64,000 nucleotides of DNA from positions 2,294,001-2,358,000 of the forward strand of contig OY783222.1 in the NCBI GenBank assembly GCA_963678705.1, read 5' to 3'. Below, in pieces: positions 12,337 through 25,000 of this stretch. A program made the translations under genes and the position numbers. Position 1 is the first letter of the stretch. Each line of letters begins with the position of its first letter. The DNA comes from Panorpa germanica. Taxonomy: Eukaryota > Arthropoda > Insecta > Mecoptera > Panorpidae. The notes under the pieces are model-generated. The model ran no database searches, was not told the origin of the DNA, and saw only the letters and a program-made list of their open reading frames with translations.

Positions 12337-12658
12337 TCAGTCAGTTAGCTATCGGGATCAGCACTAGCATCAAGCACTAGATCGAGGCACGTCACAGTGT
12401 GATCAGTATCTTCATCTTGTGTGACAAACGAGATTTAGACAGATCGTATTCACAGCATCCATCTGAACGCATCAGCCCGCGAAATCAAATCAGTTACCAT
12501 CGCGTATCTTCAGTGATTGTGATGACAGTGTTAATCAGGAAGCCGTGAACATATTTATTGATTTCATTTTCAATCAAATTTATTTTGACAGTTTTTTTTT
12601 TTAATAATGCATTTTAAAATAAAGTTTATTGAGAGCTGATTAATAGAAAAATATTCAG
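12337..12658 (+). promoter_or_regulatory. Candidate promoter and non-coding first exon of the NDNF gene
   Basis: A GC- and CpG-richer island stands out from its surroundings at about 12290-12500. It contains an initiator-type TCAGT at 12337. A good donor, CAG then GTAAAT, follows position 12658. The next fitting acceptor is TTTTTTCAG ending at 16043, one base before the NDNF start codon. The exon has no long open frame, as expected for a leader. This is inferred from signals; transcript data would be needed to confirm it. Confidence 0.45.
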
Positions 12659-12744
12659 GTAAATCATGTTTCTTAATAATTAATTAAATCTTAATTAGAA
12701 AGAGTAGTTTTTATATTACTTTAATTGTTTTATTATTTGTATAC

Positions 12745-12935
12745 AGGTTTTTTAATTTGACAAATTAAACAAGCTTTCTAACGTAGTTTTTTACGATGAT
12801 TCCAAAATTGGAAACCGTTTTTAAAAATCTGCATTATTTACGCCGTAACGTGCCGATATCTCAAAAACCAAGCCACCTATATAAAAATAAATTGCAGTTT
12901 TCAAATAATCATACAAAATTACGTCAAGATATTAT
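12745..12935. repeat. Repeat family B, copy 3 (short, diverged)
   Basis: One unit with AACGTAGTTTTTTACG at 12780 and the diverged landmark GTGCCGATATCTCAAAAACC at 12851, in the same orientation as copy 2. Confidence 0.65.
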
Positions 12936-14461
12936 TTTACGGGATACATTTTAAAATATCTGACCTATAATATAAAAACCAGTAAATTAGATCATAAAAC
13001 GTTGTAAATCAGGTAAAATTCTTTACGTTAAAGGTAACTTTGATTATGTTTGATTAACCTTAAAGACACTTTACTATTTTTAACGCGTAGGTTTCGTTAT
13101 AGCATTTATTTAAGGTAATAAACACATTTTGTGTTTAGTAAATATTATATTAAAAAATATTTGCAATTATTATTGCTTCTATTTGCATTATTTTTCCTAC
13201 CCTGAATATGTTAAAGTTTTAACTGATTATATTCCCAATACCACTAATCACTGAGCTATCAAACGCGTTGATATTTAATTGATTTTCAATAATCTAACAA
13301 ATACAATAACATAATTACAATATATATATACGTAATATACTAGCGAATCATTTTTGTGCAAATACGAAGTCGAAAAGCTACAGCAATATTCGATACGTAT
13401 ATATTTTCATCCCCTATGACCTACGTGATGCACCCCTTTATGTTTTACGGTGATCTTTATCTTATTAACGATTCCATTAAACCCCGCTTATGCCGCATGT
13501 CGTGACAGAAGTATCGTGTTAGTTGTTTGGGGTTGTTAAAGGGTTGTTCTTCACTTTAAATATACAATTTGTGTTCACAGGAGCGTACCAAGTACGACAG
13601 AAAACTATAAGACAGTGGTTCTTAACTTTTTTCGAAGTAAATAAATAGAAATACTTTTATAAAACATAAAATAAGTTACCTTACATTCATCTGATATTTT
13701 ACAAGAGCAAAACTAGCTTTCTAAAAGTCTTTTATCTTTGAAAAGGGCTTCTTAAGGTTTGATAATCATCTATGCATCTTTTTATGTTTAGCAACAGTTG
13801 TCAAAACCCTGTCGAATGAAAAAACTGTTGTTAAAAATATATTAGGTCTTTTATTAATAATTTTGCAACTCCATATGGTATCCATATCAACAGCTAGGTA
13901 GAGGAGCGATCTCTATTCCTCGAATGTCCTAAATGATGAACCCCCGAATACCTCTTAAACCGTGTCAGTGTATAACTAGTTCGAATGTTAGAGTTATATT
14001 TAAATTCCGTTAATTTAATCCTACACTATACTATATTAAAAAGCAAGGTATCAACTTCACCAGATATTTTTTAAAAACTAGTAATATTTTTACACCCTTT
14101 GGCAATCCTGAGTTTCAATGAACAAGGGATGGCAACCCATCAGCCGAGACACGCACCTATCGTGATCCAGTGACTTAATGGCGTGTCCCTATCTGTTTTA
14201 TGGCTTTGTTACAAGCAAATGATGCACACTCAACGTAACATGCGCTAACAAATGCATTTATGACAGTATACTCCACAATGAACTACTTATGCGTGCAATT
14301 AAAAAGTCAATTTTGTCAGAAAAAACTTCGTCTCTCTTTGCATTCCTTAAAAAAACAAGTTGTGCAATTTAGATATTGTAACCTTACATTCATTAGTCAG
14401 ATATTTATTATTATATTTCTCCAAGAAAGCAAAAGACAAAGTTTAGTAGTTATGTGATATA
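12936..14461. other. Putative 5' leader intron of NDNF, no other feature
   Basis: AT-rich sequence between the candidate first exon and the MITE at 14462. I see no coding frame or RNA gene. Confidence 0.4.
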
Positions 14462-14664
14462 CTTCAAATTACGAGAGTTCGGCGGCGACTCATACTTAAA
14501 ACAAGTTGTGGGGTATAAACTGTCGATACAACTAAAAAGCACTGACTCACTTATTTTTTTATAATGTATATAGAAAGAAATAAGATAATATTCATTATCG
14601 TATTATAGATTTATACCGCTTTTATAACCCCTTTTAAGTACTGCCGAACTGTCGTGATTTTGAC
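14462..14664. mobile_element. MITE family D, copy 1
   Basis: Inverted ends TCAAATTACGAGAGTTCGGC and (diverged) GCCGAACTGTCGTGATTTTG. The interior carries CAAGTTGTGGGGTATAAACT, shared with the copies at 25246, 37058 and 50085. No coding capacity. Confidence 0.8.
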
Positions 14665-14736
14665 TTTATCACACTTCTGAATCTTCTGAATCTCTTCTTT
14701 AAAACTGGTGTTTACCATATTGTAAAACACTCTACC

Positions 14737-15105
14737 TCTTCTTCTTCTTCTTCTTCAGTGGCTCGACAGCCCTGGCCTTCTCAAGAATTTTTTCCGAATG
14801 ATTTAATTACTTGAGATTTCGTAACAATGTTTTTTTCACGGGGTGGAGTTGTTAGTACCACGCCCAACCCCCAGCCTGGAGGACCAGTCCCCTGATATAA
14901 TCCCCAGGGGCAGGGTGCCCGGCTATACCCTCAGGCACTGGGTACCCATTTTAGTCGCCTCTTACGACATGCATGAGCAACATTGGGACTATTCTTCCAT
15001 ACCCGGTCACCACTCGGGAATTATAACAAAACCCAGATATCTGGCCCGGGGATCGAACCCGAGGACATAGTAGTCAGAGTCAAGCATCTCTACCTCTAGC
15101 ATTAT
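14737..15105 (-). mobile_element. SINE, copy 2 (longest, with tRNA-like head)
   Basis: The most complete copy. The (GAA)n tail is at the plus-strand left end (14738-14757). The right end has GGGATCGAACCC (about 15049-15060), which on the minus strand is GGGTTCGATCCC, a tRNA-type B box. That places the polymerase III promoter at the 5' end of the minus-strand element. The body matches the copies at 11.5 and 23.6 kb. Confidence 0.85.
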
Positions 15106-16044
15106 TATATTTGCTTAATTGTAAAGTTAGCGAATCTAGCGTAACTTATACGAACTATAATTTACATGTATGTATAATCAAAGTGCGTGATTTACAGGCA
15201 ACTAGCTTAACTTAGATTTTGTGAAAAACAATGAATTATGAATATCCTAAAGCGTAGTTCTTACGGGGAGATATTAGTCCTTCATAATTGCGTATTCTTA
15301 CAAAAGTTGAATACTACCTGAATCAGATTTAACGACACTCATTGCATAAATGTCTTGAACAGATCTTTGATAATCGTGAGATTCAACTCAAATTAATATC
15401 ATACATTTCATTATATCCTTTTTAACGTCTGTCATAGGAGCAGAGCCTATATACTGCGCAACGGCGCCTAAACGTAATGGGCACCTATTTATAAAAAAAA
15501 TGAAATAAATTTGTTTTTGAAATTCAAATAAGATTCATTCTTTTCATTCATTATTTATTACTTAAAAATTAGAACACTATTAGCGAAACAAATTTATATA
15601 ACAAAGTAATTCTCTAGAGTGATTCTTTTTATGGATTAAAGGTTTATAAAGTATCCTTATTTAGTTAGAAGAAATATTACTAGGTTAATAATACATGAAT
15701 GTAAAGCAACATCCATAGTTTTGTTTATTGTGCTCAGTAAAAAGTCTTTCTTAAATTAGTATTGCTAGGCAAATATGACCTTAGTGTTATAGTGCATATT
15801 ATTACATAATGCACTACATCTCATACTGCAAACGTGTGCAAATTTGAAAGAATATGTAAATGTGAATGCTATTTATATATAAGTATAACTATAGTTTGAA
15901 AATAAAAACAAGTAAAAATATCTTTGTCTGGATCAAGATCCATAGAGCAGATACTCGATGCATTCGTTTACCAGAAGAAAATGAAAGTACACTGTTAAAT
16001 TAATAATAGAAATGAATTTTTAACAAATCTTTACTTTTTTCAGA
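15106..16044. other. Putative NDNF leader intron, no other feature
   Basis: AT-rich with no open frame or repeat that I recognise. It ends in a polypyrimidine tract and the acceptor CAG at 16041-16043. Confidence 0.4.
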
Positions 16045-19000
16045 ATGACATTTCCGAAGAATATTGTCTTCATTTTGTGCCTATTTTCATCGTATACAAT
16101 CTCTACAGTGGAAAGCTGTGACACTTCTAAAGCAGCTTTTAAAAGCGATGAAACAGTGGAATTGAAAACTGAAGTTCAGCACTCGGAGTTTCTTTATACT
16201 TGCGGATCAAAACAGTGAGTAGCTAATTACTTTATCTAAAATATAATGTCTTATGATCTATCTATTCATCTGCACATTAGTCTACTTGTTAAACTACTTT
16301 TCTCCTAATTAAAAGTCAATAATTATTTCGACATTTATTTATTGATAAGACTTTTATTTCTTAAACCTTTGTTGTGCATTTTCTTTCATGACAAGGGGGA
16401 GCAAGTGCACCAATCGCTTTAACCTCCAGTTAACTCCTTCAATAAGGTGTTGAACCCTTCTAATCATCACAATGATTCAAGTTCAATAATATTGTCCCAG
16501 TGATTGCTCTGTTCATTATAACAATTTTAATCTTTTATTTAATAAACAAATATTCTGTAATATCAATACCGTCTCGCTTTATTATCGGGCTCAATAAACA
16601 TTCAAAATCAAACTCAGATTACCAATCCAAAGAATTTTTGTTTTGTTTTTGAATATATTAGTTGTAGACAAAATATATTACCTTTAAATGAATACAGATT
16701 TTATAAATAATTAAAAAACAAGAAGTAAACATAATATCCGGCATGTGCAAGGCTAACTGGGCCATTGATATTTGCAGTTTAATCAAAATCTTGTTTGCCA
16801 TTTAACATTTACAGAATTCTTTATATTTTGTTGCGATTGTTTTTAAAAATATATAAATCGATACATCGATGTAGATTTACGACCAGGGGCGCTATTTCTG
16901 AGTTTTGTGAATAATGATCGTGATTGAACAGATCTGATTTATATAAGTAAAACATTTTACAAATCACTTTTTAATTAATTATTATTATAGTTCAGGAATA
17001 CTCTTTTAAAAGTAATTCGTAAAATGTTTCACTCATATAAATCAGATCTGTTCGATCACGATCATTGCTCACAAGACTCATGAATAGGGCCCTAGCTCTT
17101 AAATGAACAGTTGTACATCTACTCTAAAACAGAAGATCTGACGATGAGAGGACGGTAGCATCGACACGTTTGTTTACACAGCAGATATTTCAATATCTAT
17201 GGCATTTGTAAGATCTGATTGCAAACAAAAATCTTACTCATACTCGAGTCTCACTTCTGATTTTCGTTCACTAGTCGTGTTGCAGAAAGCTTTACTTCTT
17301 TTCTATAAATGTCATACGTGTTTGGAATAATTAGGTTAATTAACTTATATACTAGCTGTATACAATGCATCCTACCGTTATATAAAGAATGTCTCAGGTT
17401 GGGATTGACCCAGGCTCATATCCATGGCCAAGCAATAAGATAAAATATAGACAGATCTAGAATTGTACTTGGAGCGAAATATCGGTAATATTATTTTCTG
17501 ACAAGAAAGACCCAGTAAACATTTTGGAGTCACTTTGACATCATATTGGAGATGCGTATGATTTTTTTGTCATGAAAGAGTTCATTTATAGTTCAGTTTC
17601 TCACAATCGTTTATATGAAATGTCTGTTTTATCGGCTACAGATGAGGGAACCACTCCACCTGTCGGAATACAAATGAAGATAAAGTTGACTATAATTGAA
17701 GTGAAATAGTGATACGTCATAAAAAGGGACACTTCACTAAATGTTTACTGGGGAGTTTCTGTCATATTACCAGGGTCTCAGATGAGATCTCTGTCTCCGT
17801 TTTGATCCGTTGTTCAGATTTTAGTGTTTACACATACGATAAAAGTACAGTTCATCTGATCAGATTAAGTTAAAGGCACTTAAAACTGTTTCACTCAAGA
17901 ACGTATTACTTTCATGTTCACTGGGTAATAAAAATAATTTCCAAGTCCCATTTCTTGTCATAACCTATAAAATTAAAATATAGCAATATAAAGAAATGTT
18001 TGAAAATATCTCATAAATAAAAATGAATGTCATTTACGGAAAACCCATGCAGATGCTGTTACAGATGCTGCGATGTCGCGAGACGCAACGTCTCTTCTCT
18101 TGTCTTCCGTTCGTACAGCAATAAATCGTTAGTAGGTCAGACGAATAGTCTTTGAAATACGAAAATAAAACACTAAACGATCCTCCTTCCATCACCCTAT
18201 CACCCTCCCTCCCAGAGTATAGTGTTCCAGACTACAACAGAATCCTAAGGATAGTGGATGTTGAACACAGGAGGCAGCTGTAGCGTGTAGTTTTCCGAAA
18301 AGCGTCTGTTAATGTCACCAGTATAAATAAGTAAAACCCATTATTTAAAATGTTTGTTGCATATATTATATTTCTGGATATTTTGTTTTGTTTTCAGCAG
18401 TATGAGTTTGTACATTAAGGAATTAGTTTTACACTGTTAAATTAAATATAAGCATTCTATAAATGTGATGTGAAATCTTGCTTTAATTTCTATAAAACTG
18501 TACTATAAATTAAATATAAAGTTGACTACCAGAACCTCAAATGTCCAATTATGTTTTAAGGGGGTATTCTACTGTAGAGGCATGAATTTCGCCCGGTTTT
18601 TGAAGCGCTGTACGAAGCAAACAAAAAATATTTTTACAATCAATTTATTTATTATTTGTTTATTGATGTTTTATTATTACATAAAAAAAATTTAAAAAAA
18701 AAATAATTGAAATTGACAAAGTTATATGCAGTCAAAGTGAGTGGTCAAAAAAAAAGATGGTGTCCTGGCGTGCATGATTCCAACCCTCCTGGTGTTCGGA
18801 AACATAAAAAACAGACGGATTCTTAATTATTATAGATGCTGCTATCGCATGAACCTTGGATAAGCTAAAGAAATTTTTTTTCTCAAAATGGCGGCAGTTT
18901 GAAAAAAAAAATATTTTTTTTCATCTATTTTTAACAATTCCGAATTTTTTAAAAATACTAAATGAGAAGTTATAAATTTGGGCGTGGTTCACGCGATGTA

Positions 19001-22000
19001 GCGACGTATAGGGAACATCCTCTTCAAATTTGAAGTGAATCAGTTCATTAGAACTTGAGATATCATTACCGCCAGCTCGAAAAAAGTAGTTCCCAGAAAA
19101 ACACTTTCAAAGTTTTATAACTCATATAATAATATATATAACTATATATTATTATATGGCTATAACTCATGAAATAATGGGAAGTTTGAAAAATCCTTTT
19201 AATGACATATTTTTGAATATCTAAACTTTGAAAATATGAAAAAAAAAAATTTTCGATTTTTTCAAAATACTACAGTAGAATACTGCCTTAATAACTCGTT
19301 TCTACATAATTAGCTGTATTACTATTACTGTTATTGAAAAAATAAATTTGCGTTGCGTCGAAAATGTAATAAGAAGTTAGAGATACCAAAAGTTGACACA
19401 TTGCCACACTTTAAAAAGTGAATGATCCTCATATGTATATAGTAATCAATACATATATACTCGTACACATAAAAATGTATTTAAAGAATACAATAAAAAC
19501 AATTTAATGTGTTTTAAACTGACTTCTTTTGTTGCATCTTAAGATAATCTGCGTTTGTTCCACTTTAAGAGAATGATGTTACAAAATAGCAAAGTGAAAA
19601 AAAGTGAATACAATAACAAAATATATGAATGAAGCTTTACACATTTAAAGAATTGAACACCGCAAGATAACAACCATTCGGTGCGTACTTCAGGGCCGTA
19701 CTTAGAATCAATTTATTTTTAACAGTTATTAGCACTTAAAACAATATATACTTTTTTAAACATTTACAATACATAATTTACAACTTATAGACACGAGTAT
19801 GGGTATTTAAAATAAAGAGATTAAATTAGTTTTATTGATAAAGTCAATAATGTTTTTTAGACTTTCCCTGCTTTCAAATATGTGCCTTATATTCGTCAGG
19901 CATGTTACAGCCTTGTCTGTGTGACGAGTATCTGGAGTATCGATGAATAATATGATTTACTGTTAGTGTGGTATTATATTGTTCACATATTAGTTGCTGT
20001 TGTCATCATATAATCAATTTTACTTGATCCAACAACCAAACGCAGAACCCTTTGGGGATGAAAACCGAAGAGACGGCAATCAACGTCAAGTATTAATCCT
20101 CTCCTCCACTGTTCTATCTAGGGGGAGAGGGAGAGGGTTCTTTAAGCTGGTTAAGAGCTTGAGCCACTTCCTTAGCTTCGATCCTGGATTACCTGGAATT
20201 GTCGAGTAGAAATAAACGTCAAATATTAAAATAATTTGCTATAAATTATAAAACCACATACAATAACAAAGAAGTAAGAAACAGAGATATTAAAGATGGA
20301 CATACACACAGAAAAATACACACACACACACAATTACGAAACAGCTTCAATATTTTTATGTGGCAATTAATGAATTTGATTCCTTGGACAGTTATTATGT
20401 TCAATTTAAAAACAGTATAATAAAATGTAAAATATATTAATCAGTTCTTTTAAATTTTGAAATATTTCTGTAATTTATGCCTGCGCGGTGCATATAGTGT
20501 TCACAAGCGCCTCAAATTTCCAATAAGTTAATAAGTTCCAATAAAAATTGGAATTTAACTAGAAAATATAGCAATATTAATTTTCAAAACTTATTTTTGC
20601 GGTTCAAACTCATTAAAAGCCAGTGGAAGAAAGCTTAAAATGTAGATACGTTATTCATCTAACTAATTGCAGCTTTAGATTTTGATTCGCGTTTACAGTT
20701 ACTCACATAAAACGATTTAAACATAAAAAAAACATGGTTGTTTTGATAACATTTAACCTGCTGTATAGTATCGCCATCTATATTTCGCGAATCAAAAATG
20801 GCGAAGTATCGTTTCACCTTAATCAATTATAATATTGTTAAATGCGATTAATTTAGCGTTATGATGTCATTCCCGCGGCTGAGGCTGACGTTTCTGTCCT
20901 CCCATGGAGTCTCACTGTCTGTCTGCATCTTTGTTCTAACGCACCGTATGTTAGTGGGGCAGTTTAGTTCACTAGCGTCGGTATAGCAAGCGTCGTCGAG
21001 TTGTAGGCTTACTGAGAGCGTCGCGGTGCTCTGGATTTAGAAGAGGTCTTCGTCGGCTGACCCTGAGGCTGTCTGTGTGCTAGCACGTTAGGATACGATC
21101 TGAATATCTTAATCTTACAATGTAATTCAAACATATGTGCATTTATGTGACTCAACAGAAAATATTTGCGAAAGAAAGTACACTGTTAGTTTGAAATAAT
21201 GTGTAAGGGAATCATAAGAAAAATTTACCTAATTTACTATGTTGTAAATACCTTATCTACATAAAAAAGTGTTCTGCTAATTCGAAACAGCTCTTTTTAT
21301 TGTTGGTTATACATTGGTTTAAGAATACTTTATTATTAAGTTAATTTTAAAATAGTTTTAAGACTAATATATATACACAATATATTTTATCTTACTCTAA
21401 AATGAATGCTATCTTCTTTTATTTACGTCATACTTCTTAAATCTTCTTCGATTTCTTCTTCTTCGTTCTTCAAAATGATTGTAACGTTTCCTTAATTTCA
21501 AATACATGACCCATACTTTAATTTTGAGCCTAAACCATTTAATTTTCGATATAAACTCACAAATAATGGCAGCAACACTGACAATATAGCCTGCAACCAA
21601 CATAATAAAGGCGCCTTGCAAATGGCTAATAGATAAGGGCTCGACAGTACTTTCTTCCATAATTTTTAACGTAAATCTATGTAAAACATCTTTCTGTAAC
21701 TTGTTCATCAAACCATTAGTCTGATATTTAGAAATAAAGACATTTATCTTATCCAGGAGAGGAAAACCTTTCTTGATAATCATTTGAAGTTGAATAGAAC
21801 GAACAGGTTCATCCATTTCGCGCAAATGAGAGGAGAAGTTTGCGAACTTAGCTCCGATGCTGTTAAATAATATAGCAGATCTTTTGTCGGTGATAGTTTT
21901 ATTGAGGGTTTCCCTTTTTAGTACTTCGAATCGTCTAATGATCTCTATGTCTTCTTCTTCATCTTCATGAAACCAATCTTTTACATCCGATGCTCCAAAA

Positions 22001-25000
22001 ATTCGTAGATTGTTTTTAAGGATATCATTAACTGAATTTATTTTCGGGTAATACAATGGCTCTGTGAGCACCATTATCAGTTTCGTTTGATAAGCTGTCA
22101 TAATGTTAAGGCTGTATATTGTCACCGCAACGAAGAACACCCGCAAAGCATGTGACACCGGTCTTTCGTTGGACGAAACTCCAAGAAGCAAACACAGGTT
22201 GCTGAGAAAGCAGATAACGATATTTCGATGCCCCGGCGTTTCGTGAAGCGCTCGACCAAAGAAGCACCAAATGAAGGATGTTATTATGAACAAGACAATA
22301 ACGGCCAACCAAGTTGCTTTAGCAAAGATCATCACCAGGCCCATCCAATGGGGAAGACGCTTTGCGTACGGCACGAACCAGCTGTAGTCGTCACGGAGAT
22401 AAGGCAGAGAAGTATCGAACGCCAGCTGGACGTCGTTGTCTGGGAAGTATCCTCCTATGGAGAGCTGTGCGTCACCTTTAAAAAGATCATGCAAAGCCCC
22501 GTTCCAATCGGGTTGTTCTCCCCGCTCCATTTCCGCAGGAACACAAGTAACATTCGACTGAAACTGTAAATGTCTCTCAATTTCATTCATGAGGTAAATT
22601 TCAAGACCCCCACTGCAGTTTTTATTAATGAAGGGAGGTTTTTCCATCATGACCACATTCACTGTACAATTCTTCAGACCATCTGGAACTCTGCTCTCTA
22701 TATATAAATGAGTAATTCTAAATTGATTCGCTTTCATTTTTCCTTCCTCGCAATTGGTTAGCTTCCTTGTCTCGATATCAGTGCAGGAGTTTGTGTACGG
22801 GAACCCTCCAAACACTTCGTAGTTCATGAGATTTTCTTTCGATTGCAATATTACAATAGTTTTGTACAAATTAAACTTCCACAGCTGACTTAGAATCATG
22901 TAAGCCATCCCTAAATTATGGCATGTCGTTTCTGTCGAAAAGACGATCACCTTAGCACGGTTGGACCACGAAACTCTGGATCTAAGTTCAATTAGCTTCT
23001 CAATTAGAAGACCGAATTGGTCAATAATGATTATATACATATTATCTTCGACTACCAACTCAGTTTCCGGATCTGAGCTGTTTTCACGGGGTCTTGTGTT
23101 CCCTAGCGCCACTACAAGCCATGCGGAGTAATTGTGAACCTGGTAGTAGACCTGGTTGAGTACTTCAGATGCTGGAGATGTCATGTTTAAGGAATCACTC
23201 ATCACGAGAATACCCGACTTTAATGAACTTCTTGCGATTGAGAAAATGCATTTACTAGAAATGCTTTGAACGGTTGGCCCAAGCGGGTTTATGTTTGGTC
23301 TTTGAAGTGACGGTACTGTGATTAACATTATTACCATTATTTTACCAATTAGATTCATTTTTTTATGTATTAAAACCATCACTTTATGTTATTCACTTGT
23401 TGTGTCACACAATAGTTAGATATTCTTTATTAAACTGCTCTTGAAATATCCACAAAAGCCCTAATAACCTAATTTATATATGTCGTGTTGAAAACGATGA
23501 GAACACAGGGCCGTAATAGGTATAGATGCACTGTGTTAATTTAAATGTATTATAAATCTATTTTAGGTAGCGATTCATTATATTAGTGTCAGTAGTATTT
23601 TGTAAGCATTTAAGTAAATCTTCTTCTTCTTCTTCAGTGGCTCGACAGCCCTGGGTGGGCCCTGGCCTTCTCAAGAATTTTTTCCGAATGACTTAATTAC
23701 TTGAGATTTCGTAACAAGGTTTTTTTCACGGGGGGAGTTGTTAGCATCACGCCCACAACCCTTAACCTGAAGGACCAGTCCCCTGTTATAATCTCCAGGG
23801 GCAGGGTGCCCGGCTATACCCCCAGGCACTGGGTACCCATTTTAGTCGCCTCTTACGACATGCATGAGCAACATTGGGACTATTCTTTCACACCCGGTCA
23901 CCACTCGGGAAATTTAAGTAAATATTAAATATAAATAAAATCCTTGCAAGAATATGGGTTAGATTTTGTTTGTTCAACGAATTATTGTTACTCTTTAGTA
24001 AAAGAAAGCTGCCAGAATATGGTATATGAAGCTTTTTAACTCGTGTTCAACGTAATTTGTTATATTTCCTAGTAACCCATGTGTATTAAACTACTACAAA
24101 TTTAAGATAAAGTGTACTTATAGTATACATGGCGTAATATTCCAAGCGCCTCTGTTCTTTTTCCCTCGAAACACAAACTTTATGCAACATATTATGCATT
24201 ACTATCTCAAATGTGAATATGTCATGATATTTGACCAATGAGCATGCAATTCCAGTAAAGTTTTATTAAATACATATAACAATAATTATATTAATTTTAT
24301 AGGTTGCGCCATTCGTCACCACGTGTAATTTGAGAAGCTATATATAGACCGCAGACATTAATTTGCAGCTAATAATGATGTAACACTCATTGGCAGATGG
24401 ATATACGCCAATAATTAGCTAATATATAGCAAGTGTCACTAATTAGTTCCTTTGGTGTCCACTAGAGTTTTCCTATTCGTGTGAACTTATTAGAAGCGTG
24501 TCACTAACTTCACTCTGCTATTTATGTTCAACATGACATGACATGTCGACTTGTATTTTTTAATGCATTTAGAAATTGATGAAGCATCACTCAACGCGAT
24601 CAAAGATAATTATTATTTATTGTTTTATTGGTCGGTTTTAGAGAGAACAAAGTCGAAAGGAGTTCTGGAGGATGGAGATGAGCTGTAAATAGATCTACTT
24701 TGAGCTAGGCCCTTAAAACTAGTTGTATAATTGATTTTAGGATAAAAGAAATAAGGTTTCCCATATTGCGTAACATTACAGAGCCCTTCTGTCTATACAA
24801 TATGTACAATGAGTACAATATGATTTCCAAATAGAAGTACAGAAAAATACTTATCTTTACATATCTTAAAAAGTTTTAAAAATAAACTTACTGGAAATGA
24901 AGTCACTGTGATTTGTGGAAATGAATCGCCATCGAAGAGACAAAGTATAAATAAACAATTCTACCCTTATTAAATACCCAGTAAACATTTTGGAGCATTT

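Noticed and set aside
15045-15065. Possible tRNA gene (B-box-like sequence)
   Set aside because: No cloverleaf can be formed around it; it is the head of a SINE.
22228-22569. Plus-strand open frame inside the receptor gene
   Set aside because: It is antisense to the conserved transmembrane region of the ionotropic receptor, so it is a shadow of that gene.
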